Positions 33,719 through 41,947 of a stretch of DNA of 64,000 nucleotides are shown in pieces. How positions within the stretch are numbered: the first letter of the stretch is position 1; the number at the start of each line of letters is the position of its first letter. Made by a program: the position numbers and the translations under genes. The notes under the pieces are model-generated. The model saw only the letters and a list, made by a program, of their open reading frames with translations. It ran no database searches and was not told the DNA's origin. This DNA is from JBCCBV01 sp039033855 (lineage in GTDB: Bacteria; Planctomycetota; Phycisphaerae; Phycisphaerales; Phycisphaeraceae): NCBI GenBank assembly GCA_039033855.1, contig JBCCBV010000010.1:1-64000 (forward strand), read 5' to 3'.

Positions 33719-34044
33719 CTGGTTACCACCCCTGCGATTGAGAAAGTTCGTACCCCCCGGCCCCGACAGAGGACCGGCCTATACACCTCCGCGAAATCTA
33801 AGATATCACACAATGTTCACAATTCTAGCACGGACCCGCAATGTTCCGGCATTTATATAACGCGAACGAAATCTACCCCCAAACCGCCCAGTTTTGCGAA
33901 ATTGACGTCAATCCGCCGGCTTTCCCGGATAAATCGGTGTTCAACTGAACCGCACCGCACGCCACTGAACCGCGTCCGCATTCATGCCCGGCTTACGTTG
34001 TGAGCAAACGATGCGGGCACCCGCCCCACGCATAAAGCCTTGCG
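33719..34044. other. 326-bp non-coding region upstream of phoB
   Basis: No gene is visible. The phoB-proximal half is much more AT-rich than its surroundings. Read on the minus strand it holds ATTGTGAACATTGTGTG, a direct repeat of ATTGTG at 9-bp spacing (33809-33823), and TAGAAT just upstream of it. These are candidate promoter and regulator-binding sites. The porin-proximal half contains only a weak imperfect hairpin (about 34009-34030). Confidence 0.5.
33809..33823 (-). promoter_or_regulatory. Candidate Pho-box-like direct repeat upstream of phoB
   Basis: Two ATTGTG hexamers (minus strand) start 9 bases apart inside an AT-rich patch about 90-105 bases upstream of the phoB start. Direct repeats near 11-bp spacing are typical of OmpR/PhoB-family sites. 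The 9-base spacing is short, so this is only suggestive of autoregulation. Confidence 0.3.
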
Positions 34045-35469
34045 TTAAAACAACACAAGCACTTGCAGCCGCAGCAACACCTGGCCGCCGTCGCCCGGGG
34101 TGTCCGGCAGCAGCCCTGTGGTGGCCGACGTGGGCGAGTTGAACGACCCCGGCAGCCGCTGCGCCTGGTCCAGCAGCACCACCACGTCGCCGGTCAGCTT
34201 CACCCGGCCCGGCACGGCGAAGTAGTTGATCCCCGCCGTCAACGCGTTCAAACGGTCGTCCGACCCGGCCGGCAACCCCACGTCGTCGATCATCAGGTAC
34301 GTCCACCCGCCGAACACCTGCCACAGGTCCGGCACCACAAAGTGGCCGCCCTGCACCACCAGCCCGTAGTGATCGAGCCCGGGACCGGAATCCGGGTCGA
34401 CGTGCAACCCCGCGAACGCCACTTGCAGCGACCCGCCGTCTTGCTCGATCAGGCTGTCCACCGTCCAGGTGAACACGTCGCGGTCCGGCAGGTCCTGGCC
34501 GGTCTCCCCCAGTTCAACGTGGCCCGCCGCGCCCCAAAACACCCCGAGCTCCTCGCCCGACCACGCCGAAAAGTCTTTCCGCTGAGCCCAGTCGCCGGCC
34601 AGCTTGTACTCGGTGCGCCCGGTGATCGCGAAGTCCGACGCGTCTTGATCGAACGAAAGCCCCTCGCTGTCGGCGCCGTCGCTGAGCGCCACCCACCACC
34701 GGTACGCCGCGTCGCCCGCGTAGGCCAGACGCACGCCCTGCCCGCGGTCGAGCGTGAACGCCTCGTTGAACACCGACCGATCCGGGCCCAATACTTTTGA
34801 GAATGAGGTGGCCTCTTCCCCCAAAAACGGCAGGCGGAACTCGCCCGCACGCAGGCCATACCCGCCGCCGAGGTCGTACCCGACGTATCCGTCGGACAGA
34901 AAAATATCGCCGCCGTCCTCGTCATCGGCCTGGAGCACCACGGTGTAGGTGACGCGCGGGTCGCCCACGTACCCCTCGGCGCCCAACCGCACCCGCCGGA
35001 GCTGAAGCCCCGACTCGCCGTCGTCGCCCGGCGGGTCGTCCTGCAGGTTGGCGATCGCCTGCAGTTGCACCACGCCGAACAAGCCCAAACGAAAGTCGTC
35101 CGACGCGCTGGCCAAAAAGAACTGCCCGTCGTACCCGGCGTTCAATGCAGAGCGCATCTCCCCGCTGCGGCGCTCGGCGTCGGCCATGACCTCGCGCGCG
35201 ATCGCTCGCACCTGGTCGGCCCGCTGGTCGTCGAGCCAGCGTTCCTGATCCGACTGCTTCCACTCGGCCAGCTCCGCCCGCAGCTCGGCCACCTCGGCTC
35301 GGAGCGCCGCCACGTCGTCCCCGGAGCCCTGCGCGTGCGCCCCGGCGCCGCCGAGGCCCGCTGCCACCAAACTCGTCGTGGCGACCCAACCGTACGACCG
35401 CGACCGCAAACGCAAACGCAAACGCAAACGCAAACGCAAACGCAAACGCAAACCAGATTGTGGCTTCAT
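34045..35469 (-). CDS. Phosphate-selective porin O/P-like outer-membrane protein
   Basis: A 474-residue outer-membrane beta-barrel. The ATG at 35469 opens a most unusual leader: MKPQSG, then Leu-Arg repeated eight times, then a hydrophobic helix and cleavage near GAHAQG. A short coiled coil (VAALRAEVAELRAELAEWKQ) that may trimerise or anchor follows. The barrel contains GLFGVVQLQAIANL, LQLRRVRLGAEGYVGDPRVTYTVVLQ and AGEFRLPFLGEE, as in OprP/OprO-type porins, and ends in Phe. Its position upstream of phoB-phoR-phoU suggests phosphate uptake. It is 10 bp behind the DUF971 gene, possibly in the same operon. Confidence 0.82.
   Translation of the reverse strand: MKPQSGLRLRLRLRLRLRLRLRSRSYGWVATTSLVAAGLGGAGAHAQGSGDDVAALRAEVAELRAELAEWKQSDQERWLDDQRADQVRAIAREVMADAERRSGEMRSALNAGYDGQFFLASASDDFRLGLFGVVQLQAIANLQDDPPGDDGESGLQLRRVRLGAEGYVGDPRVTYTVVLQADDEDGGDIFLSDGYVGYDLGGGYGLRAGEFRLPFLGEEATSFSKVLGPDRSVFNEAFTLDRGQGVRLAYAGDAAYRWWVALSDGADSEGLSFDQDASDFAITGRTEYKLAGDWAQRKDFSAWSGEELGVFWGAAGHVELGETGQDLPDRDVFTWTVDSLIEQDGGSLQVAFAGLHVDPDSGPGLDHYGLVVQGGHFVVPDLWQVFGGWTYLMIDDVGLPAGSDDRLNALTAGINYFAVPGRVKLTGDVVVLLDQAQRLPGSFNSPTSATTGLLPDTPGDGGQVLLRLQVLVLF
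35405..35452 (-). repeat. Hexanucleotide microsatellite (CGCAAA x 8) in the porin signal peptide
   Basis: Eight perfect head-to-tail copies of CGCAAA (TTTGCG on the coding strand) encode eight Leu-Arg pairs in the n-region of the porin leader. The unit length keeps the frame, so slippage changes only the length and charge of the signal peptide. Confidence 0.95.
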
Positions 35470-35479
35470 GGCGATACTC

Positions 35480-35911
35480 TCAAGCATTCGGGGGTTTCGT
35501 GCCCTGACCGTCGTCGCCGGAAGCACCTTGGGCCTCGGCCGGGGAACCGCCGTGCGGGCTAGCCGAGCCGTGCGGGCCCTCTGGACGGGTCGGATCGATC
35601 TGCCGCAGATAGTCCCACGCGTACAACCCGGTGTCGTGGCCGTCGGAAAAACGGATGCGCACCGCGTAGTTGCCCACCAGCTCGGCCGAATCGGCACGAA
35701 GTTCCGCCGCAGACACCGGCGCCGACTTAAGCACCGCGAGCGGGTTGGCGGCCTGCTGCTCGCGCTGCTGCCGGGTCTCGGCCGAGGGCGACATCCGACG
35801 CAGGTACGCCACGGGGTAGATCGACACCCGCCCGTCGGACCACCGCACCGTCAGGCCGTGCTGCCGGTCCAGATCGAGCGACGTGGGCGTCGGCGGTCGG
35901 CGGGGCTTCAT
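35480..35911 (-). CDS. DUF971 domain-containing protein
   Basis: A 143-residue protein. LTVRWSDGRVSIYPVAYLRRMSP and the later VGNYAVRIRFSDGHDTGLYAWDYLRQI are the DUF971/GBBH-like N-terminal pattern, also found at the start of gamma-butyrobetaine hydroxylases. The cysteine/histidine zinc residues usual after the first LR are missing here (MSPSAETRQQ). The last 30 residues are low-complexity. Its ATG overlaps the stop of the PEGA gene. Confidence 0.85.
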   Translation of the reverse strand: MKPRRPPTPTSLDLDRQHGLTVRWSDGRVSIYPVAYLRRMSPSAETRQQREQQAANPLAVLKSAPVSAAELRADSAELVGNYAVRIRFSDGHDTGLYAWDYLRQIDPTRPEGPHGSASPHGGSPAEAQGASGDDGQGTKPPNA

Positions 35912-36417
35912 GAGGCGTCCGCAGCTTCCGACTCGGTGGGTTCAACTTCCGCGTCCGGTTGCGAATCCGGTTCCGCCCCCGGCGCGGTGTAGGCGCCGTC
36001 TTGACCCCAGCCCGACCGCACCGCCGCGGCGCGCTCGAGCAACCCATCCGAACCGCCCGGGCCACGGGGCAACCGGGGCTCGAGCTCGAAGTGCCAGGCC
36101 ACTTCCGACTTGAGCCCGGGCACCGCCTCGGCGAACAGGTCCGGACCGGGGTAATCCCACCAAGGCGCCTCCGCCTCAGCCTGGGTGCGCAAGGGCGCGT
36201 AACCGTCTTTGGTCACCCGCACGTCGTACACGCCGTAAAACAAAAAGTCGGTGGTCAACGGCGTACGCCCGACCTGCACGTCGTTGAGCGTCACCAGCGC
36301 ACCCGACGGCTCGGAAGTCACCGTAATCGTGCGCTCCACACAACCCGACAACAGCAACGCAAACACCGCCGCAGCAGCAAGACCCCAACCGGCATGGACG
36401 CGCCCGAACCGCATCAC
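35908..36417 (-). CDS. PEGA domain lipoprotein
   Basis: A 169-residue lipoprotein. The signal peptide ends in the lipobox LLSGC (Cys about residue 26), so it is lipid-anchored. One PEGA domain follows: ITVTSEPSGALVTLNDVQVGRTPLTTDFLFYGVYDVRVTKDGYAP. Then come an aromatic PWWDYPGPDLFAE segment and an acidic tail. PEGA domains are small beta-sandwiches of surface proteins. The start could also be the second Met (36414). Coupled by ATGA to DUF971. Confidence 0.88.
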   Translation of the reverse strand: MMRFGRVHAGWGLAAAAVFALLLSGCVERTITVTSEPSGALVTLNDVQVGRTPLTTDFLFYGVYDVRVTKDGYAPLRTQAEAEAPWWDYPGPDLFAEAVPGLKSEVAWHFELEPRLPRGPGGSDGLLERAAAVRSGWGQDGAYTAPGAEPDSQPDAEVEPTESEAADAS

Positions 36418-36423
36418 GCGAGT

Positions 36424-37041
36424 TTACCCGTTGGCAGGCGGCTCGCCGGTCGTGCCTTCAGCCGAGTCGATCGGCTCGGGAGGCTTGTACCCCCGCCGGC
36501 GGCGCAGCACCACCTGCTGAAACAGCATGTTGTTGGGCACGAGCAGGGTTTCGCCGTCGTCGTTGCGCAGCACCGTGTGCAGGAGGTTGACCTCCATCAC
36601 CCGGCCCTCGGCCTCGGCGGCCAACAGCCGGATCCGCTCGCCCACGTGGAACGGCCGGGTCGTCAGCAGGATCAGGCTGCACAAGACGTTCGACAAGACC
36701 GACCACACCGCAAAGAACCCGATCGCCACCAGCGTTACCGCCGCCGTGGCCGCCGCCCAGACGTTCGCCAACACGCCCCAGGCCTGCATCAACGCCGCCC
36801 CCGCCAGCAGGAACGCCCCCCACCGCAAAAACACGCGCAGGTACGCCGCTTGCGCCAGGTTCAGGACGTCGTTTTGACGCAGCCGTCGGATCGACTGGCT
36901 AACAAACAGGTACACACCGATAGCAACCAGCAGGATGACCCCCGTGGTGGCCGTCGTCTGAGCGCCACCGGCGTCCCACCACTGCGCCCAACGCCCCACC
37001 GCCGACGACTCGATGATCCCCGTTTCCGCAAGCTTGTACAT
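36424..37041 (-). CDS. Small-conductance mechanosensitive channel (MscS family)
   Basis: A 205-residue membrane protein. Three hydrophobic helices precede the MscS core: FFAVWSVLSNVLCSLILLTTRPFHVGERIRLLAAEAEGRVMEVNLLHTVLRNDDGETLLVPNNMLFQQVV. That stretch carries the pore-to-beta-domain junction RPFHVGE and the conserved VPNN. The large C-terminal domain of E. coli MscS is missing, giving a short form. The ATG at 37041 is used because upstream codons belong to the HhH-GPD gene in another frame. Packed between neighbours at 22 and 6 bp. Confidence 0.9.
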   Translation of the reverse strand: MYKLAETGIIESSAVGRWAQWWDAGGAQTTATTGVILLVAIGVYLFVSQSIRRLRQNDVLNLAQAAYLRVFLRWGAFLLAGAALMQAWGVLANVWAAATAAVTLVAIGFFAVWSVLSNVLCSLILLTTRPFHVGERIRLLAAEAEGRVMEVNLLHTVLRNDDGETLLVPNNMLFQQVVLRRRRGYKPPEPIDSAEGTTGEPPANG

Positions 37042-37063
37042 GCCCGCATAGTAAAGCAGCACG

Positions 37064-38041
37064 TCAACCCAGCTGCGACGCGGTAAACGTCGGCCCGGTA
37101 GTGCGCGGGCTCCACCGCCAGGCCGGGCCGCGACGGCGTTCGTAGTCGCGCCACAGCTCGAACCAATACGCCTTGAACTGGAACGGCGCCCACCGCGCGT
37201 AGTACGCATCGATCTGCGCATCCAGTTCCGCCTTAGGCGGGGCCCCGGGCTGGCCCGGCCGGAGCCAGCCGTGGTGCTGCACCATGTGGCGGTACGTCTC
37301 GGTGTCGATCGGGATCCGGTCGTAATGGCCCAGCAGCGTCGCCACGTTCGCGGCGCCGTAAGGCCCGACGCCCGGCAGCGCCAACAGCGCCTCGTACACC
37401 TCGGTCGAAGTCCGCTCGGCCGACTCGAACCACCCAGGGTCCAGCTCGCCGGTGTGCACCCGACGCGCCGCCTCGGCAATCCGCCCGGCCCGATACCCGA
37501 CCTTGCACTTGGCCCGCAACCGATCGGCCCCGAACCGCATCACCTGCTTCGACGACGGAAACGCCCCGCGCCCCACGTGCTTGCACAGCAGCGCGTTCAT
37601 CCGGATCGTGTTCGGCCAGCTCACGTTCTGACCGGTGATCGTCTTGACCAGGTCCTCGAAGAAGCTCGCCGAGCGGAACATCCGGCCGAACCTCCGCCGC
37701 CGGGCCTCCGGACACGCCTTCCACCACCCGACCGGGTCTTCGTCGAACCGCAGCATCCGACGCAACGACGCCTTGATCGCAGACGCCTCGTCACGATCCA
37801 GATTCTTTGAGCACGTAATAGACAACCGGCCGGGCGCTTGCGGACGCACCCGCGCGGGCCGCGTTTCCCGCACCACAACCGTAAACGATCGCCCGGCCGA
37901 ATCGGCGAACACGCGCGACATCGCCTGCGCATCGGGGTCCCACGCGTTGGGCGCCAGCAGGAAGTAGCCGTACGAGCACACCGTCCGCGCCAGGTCGAAC
38001 CCAGGCGGGGCCGTGATCGATAGCCGTGAACCCGCAGGCAT
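37064..38041 (-). CDS. HhH-GPD DNA glycosylase
   Basis: A 325-residue DNA repair protein. CKVGYRAGRIAEAARRV is followed by the helix-hairpin-helix LLALPGVGPYGAANVATLLGHYDRIPIDTETY, in which the final Asp is the catalytic acid. FFEDLVKTITGQNVSWPNTIRM matches the OGG1/AlkA central helix. The lysine that gives OGG1 its lyase activity is absent (GPYG where OGG1 has G-V-G-T-K), so this is probably a monofunctional AlkA-like glycosylase. A unique N-terminal 100-residue domain begins with a beta-rich stretch containing CSYGYFLLAPNAWD. Confidence 0.85.
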   Translation of the reverse strand: MPAGSRLSITAPPGFDLARTVCSYGYFLLAPNAWDPDAQAMSRVFADSAGRSFTVVVRETRPARVRPQAPGRLSITCSKNLDRDEASAIKASLRRMLRFDEDPVGWWKACPEARRRRFGRMFRSASFFEDLVKTITGQNVSWPNTIRMNALLCKHVGRGAFPSSKQVMRFGADRLRAKCKVGYRAGRIAEAARRVHTGELDPGWFESAERTSTEVYEALLALPGVGPYGAANVATLLGHYDRIPIDTETYRHMVQHHGWLRPGQPGAPPKAELDAQIDAYYARWAPFQFKAYWFELWRDYERRRGPAWRWSPRTTGPTFTASQLG

Positions 38042-38134
38042 GGCCCGAGCGTAGGCGAAGTGGCACGGACGCCTCGCCCGTGATTGGGCGTTACTTTCCT
38101 GGGGTGGTGCGTGCGTCTCGCCCGTGATGGTGGC

Positions 38135-39568
38135 TTACCGCCGTCGCCGCGCCACGCACAGCCCCGCCAACCCCATCGCCGCCAACGACGCCGGCTCGGG
38201 GATCGCAGCGGCAGGGCTGCTTCCGGGGGCCCCGAAGTTGCGGGCGAGGACATCGAAGTCCAGCAGGTCGACTCGGCTGTCGTCGTTGAAGTCGCCCTGC
38301 GACACGCTGATCGCACGCGAGAAGCCGCCAGACGTGCCGAAGTTTGCTGCCAGCGCATCGAAGTCAAGCATGTCCACCACGCCATCCACCGTGGCGTCGC
38401 CGGGCAGGGCGGGCAGGATTGCCGGCGAGATCAGGCTGATCGCGTCGTACTCGACCACGGCGAGGTACGGGTTGTTCTGGTCGTCGAAAGCAACCGAAGC
38501 CGAGTAAGCGTCATCGAGCCCGGTGTCTTCCACCGCCCACTGCCCCGGCCCGGTGCGGCGCGCGAGCAGCAGGTCATTCGCAGTCTGAAAGAAGAAACTC
38601 GCCTCTCCCAACTCTGAGGTGAGCGCAAGCGCAAGATCGCCGTTGGCGTCGAACGCCAAACTGTTGTAATCCAAGAAGCTGTTGTAGGTCTCGCCGTCAG
38701 ACGACACGACCTCGTCGGTGACATTTCCAGCCGCGTCGATCAGCGCAACCGATACGTGTTGATTCACGACGTAAGCAAAACCGATCTCGCCGTTGGGCCC
38801 GGCCGCCAGACTGACGTTGACCGCGGGAAAACCCGCCGACTGTCCCGTCGAAAACAAGACGGTCCAGTCGCCCGAGGTCTCGCGTCGGCGCACCGTCACC
38901 CCCTCCACCGGGTCTCGGTGGCTAATGACGGGGCGGTCGGACGAGTCGATCACCATCGTGAATGACCGAACTTGGGGCGCGTCATCTAAAAAGCTCGGCA
39001 CCTCGGCCGACCATGTGCCACTGTCGCCCTCCGTGAGAAAAACCCACTGGAAGTCAGGCGTGGCCTGTCGAGCAAGCGTATACCCCTGATCTTGAGAATC
39101 CAAGCGGAGGTACCCCGAAGAGAAACCCTGTGTGCCATCGGCCACGGTTGCGGTAAACCCGCCAGCCCCATCGCGGGTACCAATGGCGACGCCATTCACG
39201 CCAAGGCCGTACACCAAGTCACCGGACGCATCCGCCTGGAAACTCGTACGGCTCACAAGCCCCGCGGGCACCAGAGCATCGACACGCCGACCGGCATCCG
39301 CCACCTCGGCGATGAACGGCTCACTGGTCAGGATGCTGCTGATCGGCTTGTTCACAAAACCCACACGTGGCACACCGTCCGACTCGAAGAACACTTCTGC
39401 CGAGGGTAACCCAACGCCAGTAGAAACGATGTCGTAGGAACGCCCGTCCGGCGGCGTCGCCAACTCCCTCCGGTTCCACGTCTCTCCCCACGCCGGCACC
39501 ACCGCCGAACAAGACAGCAGCAATGCCGAAGCACCCACGGCAACATTCCGAGCAAAGCAAGCAGGCAT
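38135..39568 (-). CDS. PEP-CTERM protein with repeated beta segments and dockerin-like pair
   Basis: A 477-residue exported protein. The ATG at 39568 has GGGAG 9 bases upstream and opens a signal peptide. The main body is a run of beta segments of the type FTMVIDSSDRPVISHRDP, LAAGPNGEIGFAYVVNQ and LAFDANGDLALALT, each about 45-55 residues, like a beta-propeller of integrin/kelch type. Two dockerin-like segments follow (GDATVDGVVDMLDFDALA; GDFNDDSRVDLLDFDVLA), then AIPEPAS and a hydrophobic stretch ending RRRR. GC content looks lower than around it. Ligand unknown. Confidence 0.85.
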   Translation of the reverse strand: MPACFARNVAVGASALLLSCSAVVPAWGETWNRRELATPPDGRSYDIVSTGVGLPSAEVFFESDGVPRVGFVNKPISSILTSEPFIAEVADAGRRVDALVPAGLVSRTSFQADASGDLVYGLGVNGVAIGTRDGAGGFTATVADGTQGFSSGYLRLDSQDQGYTLARQATPDFQWVFLTEGDSGTWSAEVPSFLDDAPQVRSFTMVIDSSDRPVISHRDPVEGVTVRRRETSGDWTVLFSTGQSAGFPAVNVSLAAGPNGEIGFAYVVNQHVSVALIDAAGNVTDEVVSSDGETYNSFLDYNSLAFDANGDLALALTSELGEASFFFQTANDLLLARRTGPGQWAVEDTGLDDAYSASVAFDDQNNPYLAVVEYDAISLISPAILPALPGDATVDGVVDMLDFDALAANFGTSGGFSRAISVSQGDFNDDSRVDLLDFDVLARNFGAPGSSPAAAIPEPASLAAMGLAGLCVARRRR

Positions 39569-39745
39569 GATGGAGCTCCCGGTGGGCCGTGAAAGGCGGG
39601 GGTCGCAGCGGTGCTGCAACAGGTCACGGCCGTCCCACGCAGTATCTCCAGACACGTGAGTCAACTCAACGGAAATCCCCGCCAATCCTCGAAAAATCAA
39701 CCGCGCACACCCGTCTCTCAACTGAGACCCAGACTCACCCCACCC

Positions 39746-40516
39746 TCACGACAGATGCGCGTGGTAGTTCGCCGTCACGCCCCCGGCGCCGGGCAGGCGA
39801 CGCTCGAGCACAAACAGCCGGTCCGCCAGGTTCTGGCAGAGCCGGTCGCCGAGTTGGCGGTACATCGCGTACCCCGCGTCGGCCTCGTCGTGGAGTTGTT
39901 CGATCGGTTTGCCGCTGCGCACCACCCAGTCGGCGAAGTGGTCGACAAAGTCGTGGATGCGCTGGCGTGTCCACTCGAAGTGGTACTGGAAGCCGTAGGT
40001 CGTCATGCCGACCTTGAACGCCTGGACCTTGCACGCATCGGAAGACTGCAACGGCGCCGGCGTGCCGCCCGCGGGCGCTCGGGTCACTTCGCAACCGTGC
40101 GCGTGCGCCACGGGCATCGTCCAGGGCAGCCCGGCCAGCAGCGGGTCCACCGTGCCGAAGAACGACATCTTGACCGGGCCGAGCCCGACCTCGGGCGTGT
40201 CCATCTTGCCGACCTCGCCCCCGAGCGCCACGGCCAACAGCTGCGCGCCCAGGCACACCCCCACGGTGGGCAGGCCGGCTTCGTGTGCCTGGCGGATCAG
40301 GTCGATCTCGGGCGTCATCCAGGGATGCTTGTCGGCCTCGTCGGTGTTCATCGGCCCGCCCATGACCACTACGCCGTCGAGGTTGTCGAGGTCCGGGGGC
40401 AGCGCTTCGCTGGCGTGCAGGCGCACGGTGTGCAACCGGTGGCCGTGGTCGCGGAGCACTTCGCCCAGCCGGCAGGACGAGTCGAGCGGGTGGTGTTCGA
40501 GAACCAGGATCGCCAT
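39746..40516 (-). CDS. Class I glutamine amidotransferase-like protein
   Basis: A 256-residue GMP-synthase-type amidotransferase domain. VVVMGGPMNTDEADKHPWM, nucleophile Cys in GVCLGAQLLAVALGGEVG and the later His in YGFQYHFEWTRQR give an intact Cys-His pair. The final Glu lies two residues after the His. Stand-alone members often have unknown donors. The ATG at 40516 (MAILVLEHH) is favoured over the longer frame. Confidence 0.9.
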   Translation of the reverse strand: MAILVLEHHPLDSSCRLGEVLRDHGHRLHTVRLHASEALPPDLDNLDGVVVMGGPMNTDEADKHPWMTPEIDLIRQAHEAGLPTVGVCLGAQLLAVALGGEVGKMDTPEVGLGPVKMSFFGTVDPLLAGLPWTMPVAHAHGCEVTRAPAGGTPAPLQSSDACKVQAFKVGMTTYGFQYHFEWTRQRIHDFVDHFADWVVRSGKPIEQLHDEADAGYAMYRQLGDRLCQNLADRLFVLERRLPGAGGVTANYHAHLS

Positions 40517-40696
40517 GGGGGCCTCGTTTGTGTGAGGAAACGGTGCGGGACCGCATGGTACGCCCGGCAGGCACACCAAACACGACCAATCGGTTGCACA
40601 GGGGTTGTGCCCAAGCCGGCCTCGGGGCAGGATGACGGCTTCCGCAGCCGCCCCGCAACCCACCCCGCACAACCGCGGACCCTTTGGAGAGCCCCG

Positions 40697-41836
40697 ATGA
40701 CCGACACCCCGCCCGAGTCGTCGCCCCCCGCCCCCACCGGAGCCCCCGCCGGCGCCGAAGCGTCGCGCTCGCCCGCGATGCTGCTGGGCCTGATCGCCGT
40801 GATCCTGATCGCCGCCGTGGGCGGGTTCGTCTACTACCAGAGCACGCTGCCCGTGCCCAACGCCGACCGCGCCCGGGCCTTGCTCGGCTTCGGCGAACCC
40901 GTCGACAACGTCTTGAACCCGCGCTACACCGACGCCGACGGCGACCTGGTCGCCGACCCGCCCGCCAACGCCGACGCGCTGCTCGACCCCGACGTGGTCT
41001 ACTTCTCATACCTGCACGCCGGCGCGTCGAACGTGGACCCCGCGGTGTTCCAAACCGTGTTGTTCCCGATCCTCGACCAGGCCACCGGCAAGCGGTTCGC
41101 TTATCTCGAAAACCTGGGCGATGAAAAAGCGCAGCTCATGGCGTTGCGCGACGGCGCGCTGCACGTCACCGCGGTCAACACCGGCGCCGTGCCGTTGGCC
41201 GTGAACGAAGCCGGCTTCGTGCCCCTGGTCACGCCGGGCGAAGCGGGCGCCGCCACCGTGTACCGGTCGGTCATCATCGCCCCGGCCGCCGGCGCGGTGC
41301 AGTCGCTCGCCGACCTCCGCGGCAAGACGCTCCTGGTGACGCGCCCCAACTCCAACTCGGGGTACAAGGCGCCCATCCTCAAGCTGATGGACCAGGGCCT
41401 GAGCCCGGTCGACCCGCAAGACTTCGAGATCACCTACTCCTATGGGCACGAGGCGTCGATCGCCAAGGTCAAGGCCGCGCAGTGCGACGCCGCCGCCGTC
41501 GCCAGCGACCTGCTGGCCGCGCAGGTGGCCGCCGGCGCCATCTCCGAAGCCGACTACCGCGTCATCGCCGAGTCCGATCCTTTCCCGCCGATCACCATCG
41601 GGGTGTCCAACCAGCTCGACCCCGAGCTCGCCGAGAAGGTGCGCGAAGCGCTCCTGGCCATGTCGCTCGTCGACTCGCCCCTGGCCGAGCAGGTCGCCGG
41701 CGGCGCGTCGGGCATGGTGCCGGTCACCTACAAAGACGCCTTCGCCGTGGTCCGTCAGATCGACAACCGGTTCGGCCAAAAGCACGCCCTGCCCGAGGCC
41801 GGCGCCGAGCCCGCCGAGCCTGCGCAGGGTGGCTAA
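40697..41836 (+). CDS. Membrane-anchored PhnD-like phosphate/phosphonate-binding protein
   Basis: A 379-residue protein. A Pro-rich cytoplasmic N-terminus leads into a single membrane helix (MLLGLIAVILIAAVGGFVYY). An exported periplasmic-binding domain follows: LRGKTLLVTRPNSNSGYKAPILKLMDQGL, ITYSYGHEASIAKVKAAQCDAAAVASDLLA and PFPPITIGVS. These match PhnD-type ABC binding proteins. No permease or ATPase gene is adjacent, and the anchor by a helix is atypical. The VWA protein 111 bp downstream is the only close same-strand neighbour. Ligand might be an oxyanion. Confidence 0.82.
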   Translation: MTDTPPESSPPAPTGAPAGAEASRSPAMLLGLIAVILIAAVGGFVYYQSTLPVPNADRARALLGFGEPVDNVLNPRYTDADGDLVADPPANADALLDPDVVYFSYLHAGASNVDPAVFQTVLFPILDQATGKRFAYLENLGDEKAQLMALRDGALHVTAVNTGAVPLAVNEAGFVPLVTPGEAGAATVYRSVIIAPAAGAVQSLADLRGKTLLVTRPNSNSGYKAPILKLMDQGLSPVDPQDFEITYSYGHEASIAKVKAAQCDAAAVASDLLAAQVAAGAISEADYRVIAESDPFPPITIGVSNQLDPELAEKVREALLAMSLVDSPLAEQVAGGASGMVPVTYKDAFAVVRQIDNRFGQKHALPEAGAEPAEPAQGG

Positions 41837-41947
41837 GGGCCTCGCAAGCTGCGTAAGCCGCGGCGACGCGAAAAATTTGAGCCGGCCGTGGAACCCCCGG
41901 GCCGGGCGCACGTCTTGTCCCAGCACACCCCTTGCTGGAGACCCGCC

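Noticed and set aside
35405..35452. Hexanucleotide array as a CRISPR or origin repeat
   Set aside because: Units are contiguous, with no spacers, and lie inside a coding leader.
39611..40696. Extension of the PhnD-like gene through the amidotransferase
   Set aside because: Antisense to the amidotransferase gene. The ATG at 40697 has GGAG upstream and starts the Pro-rich leader and membrane helix.
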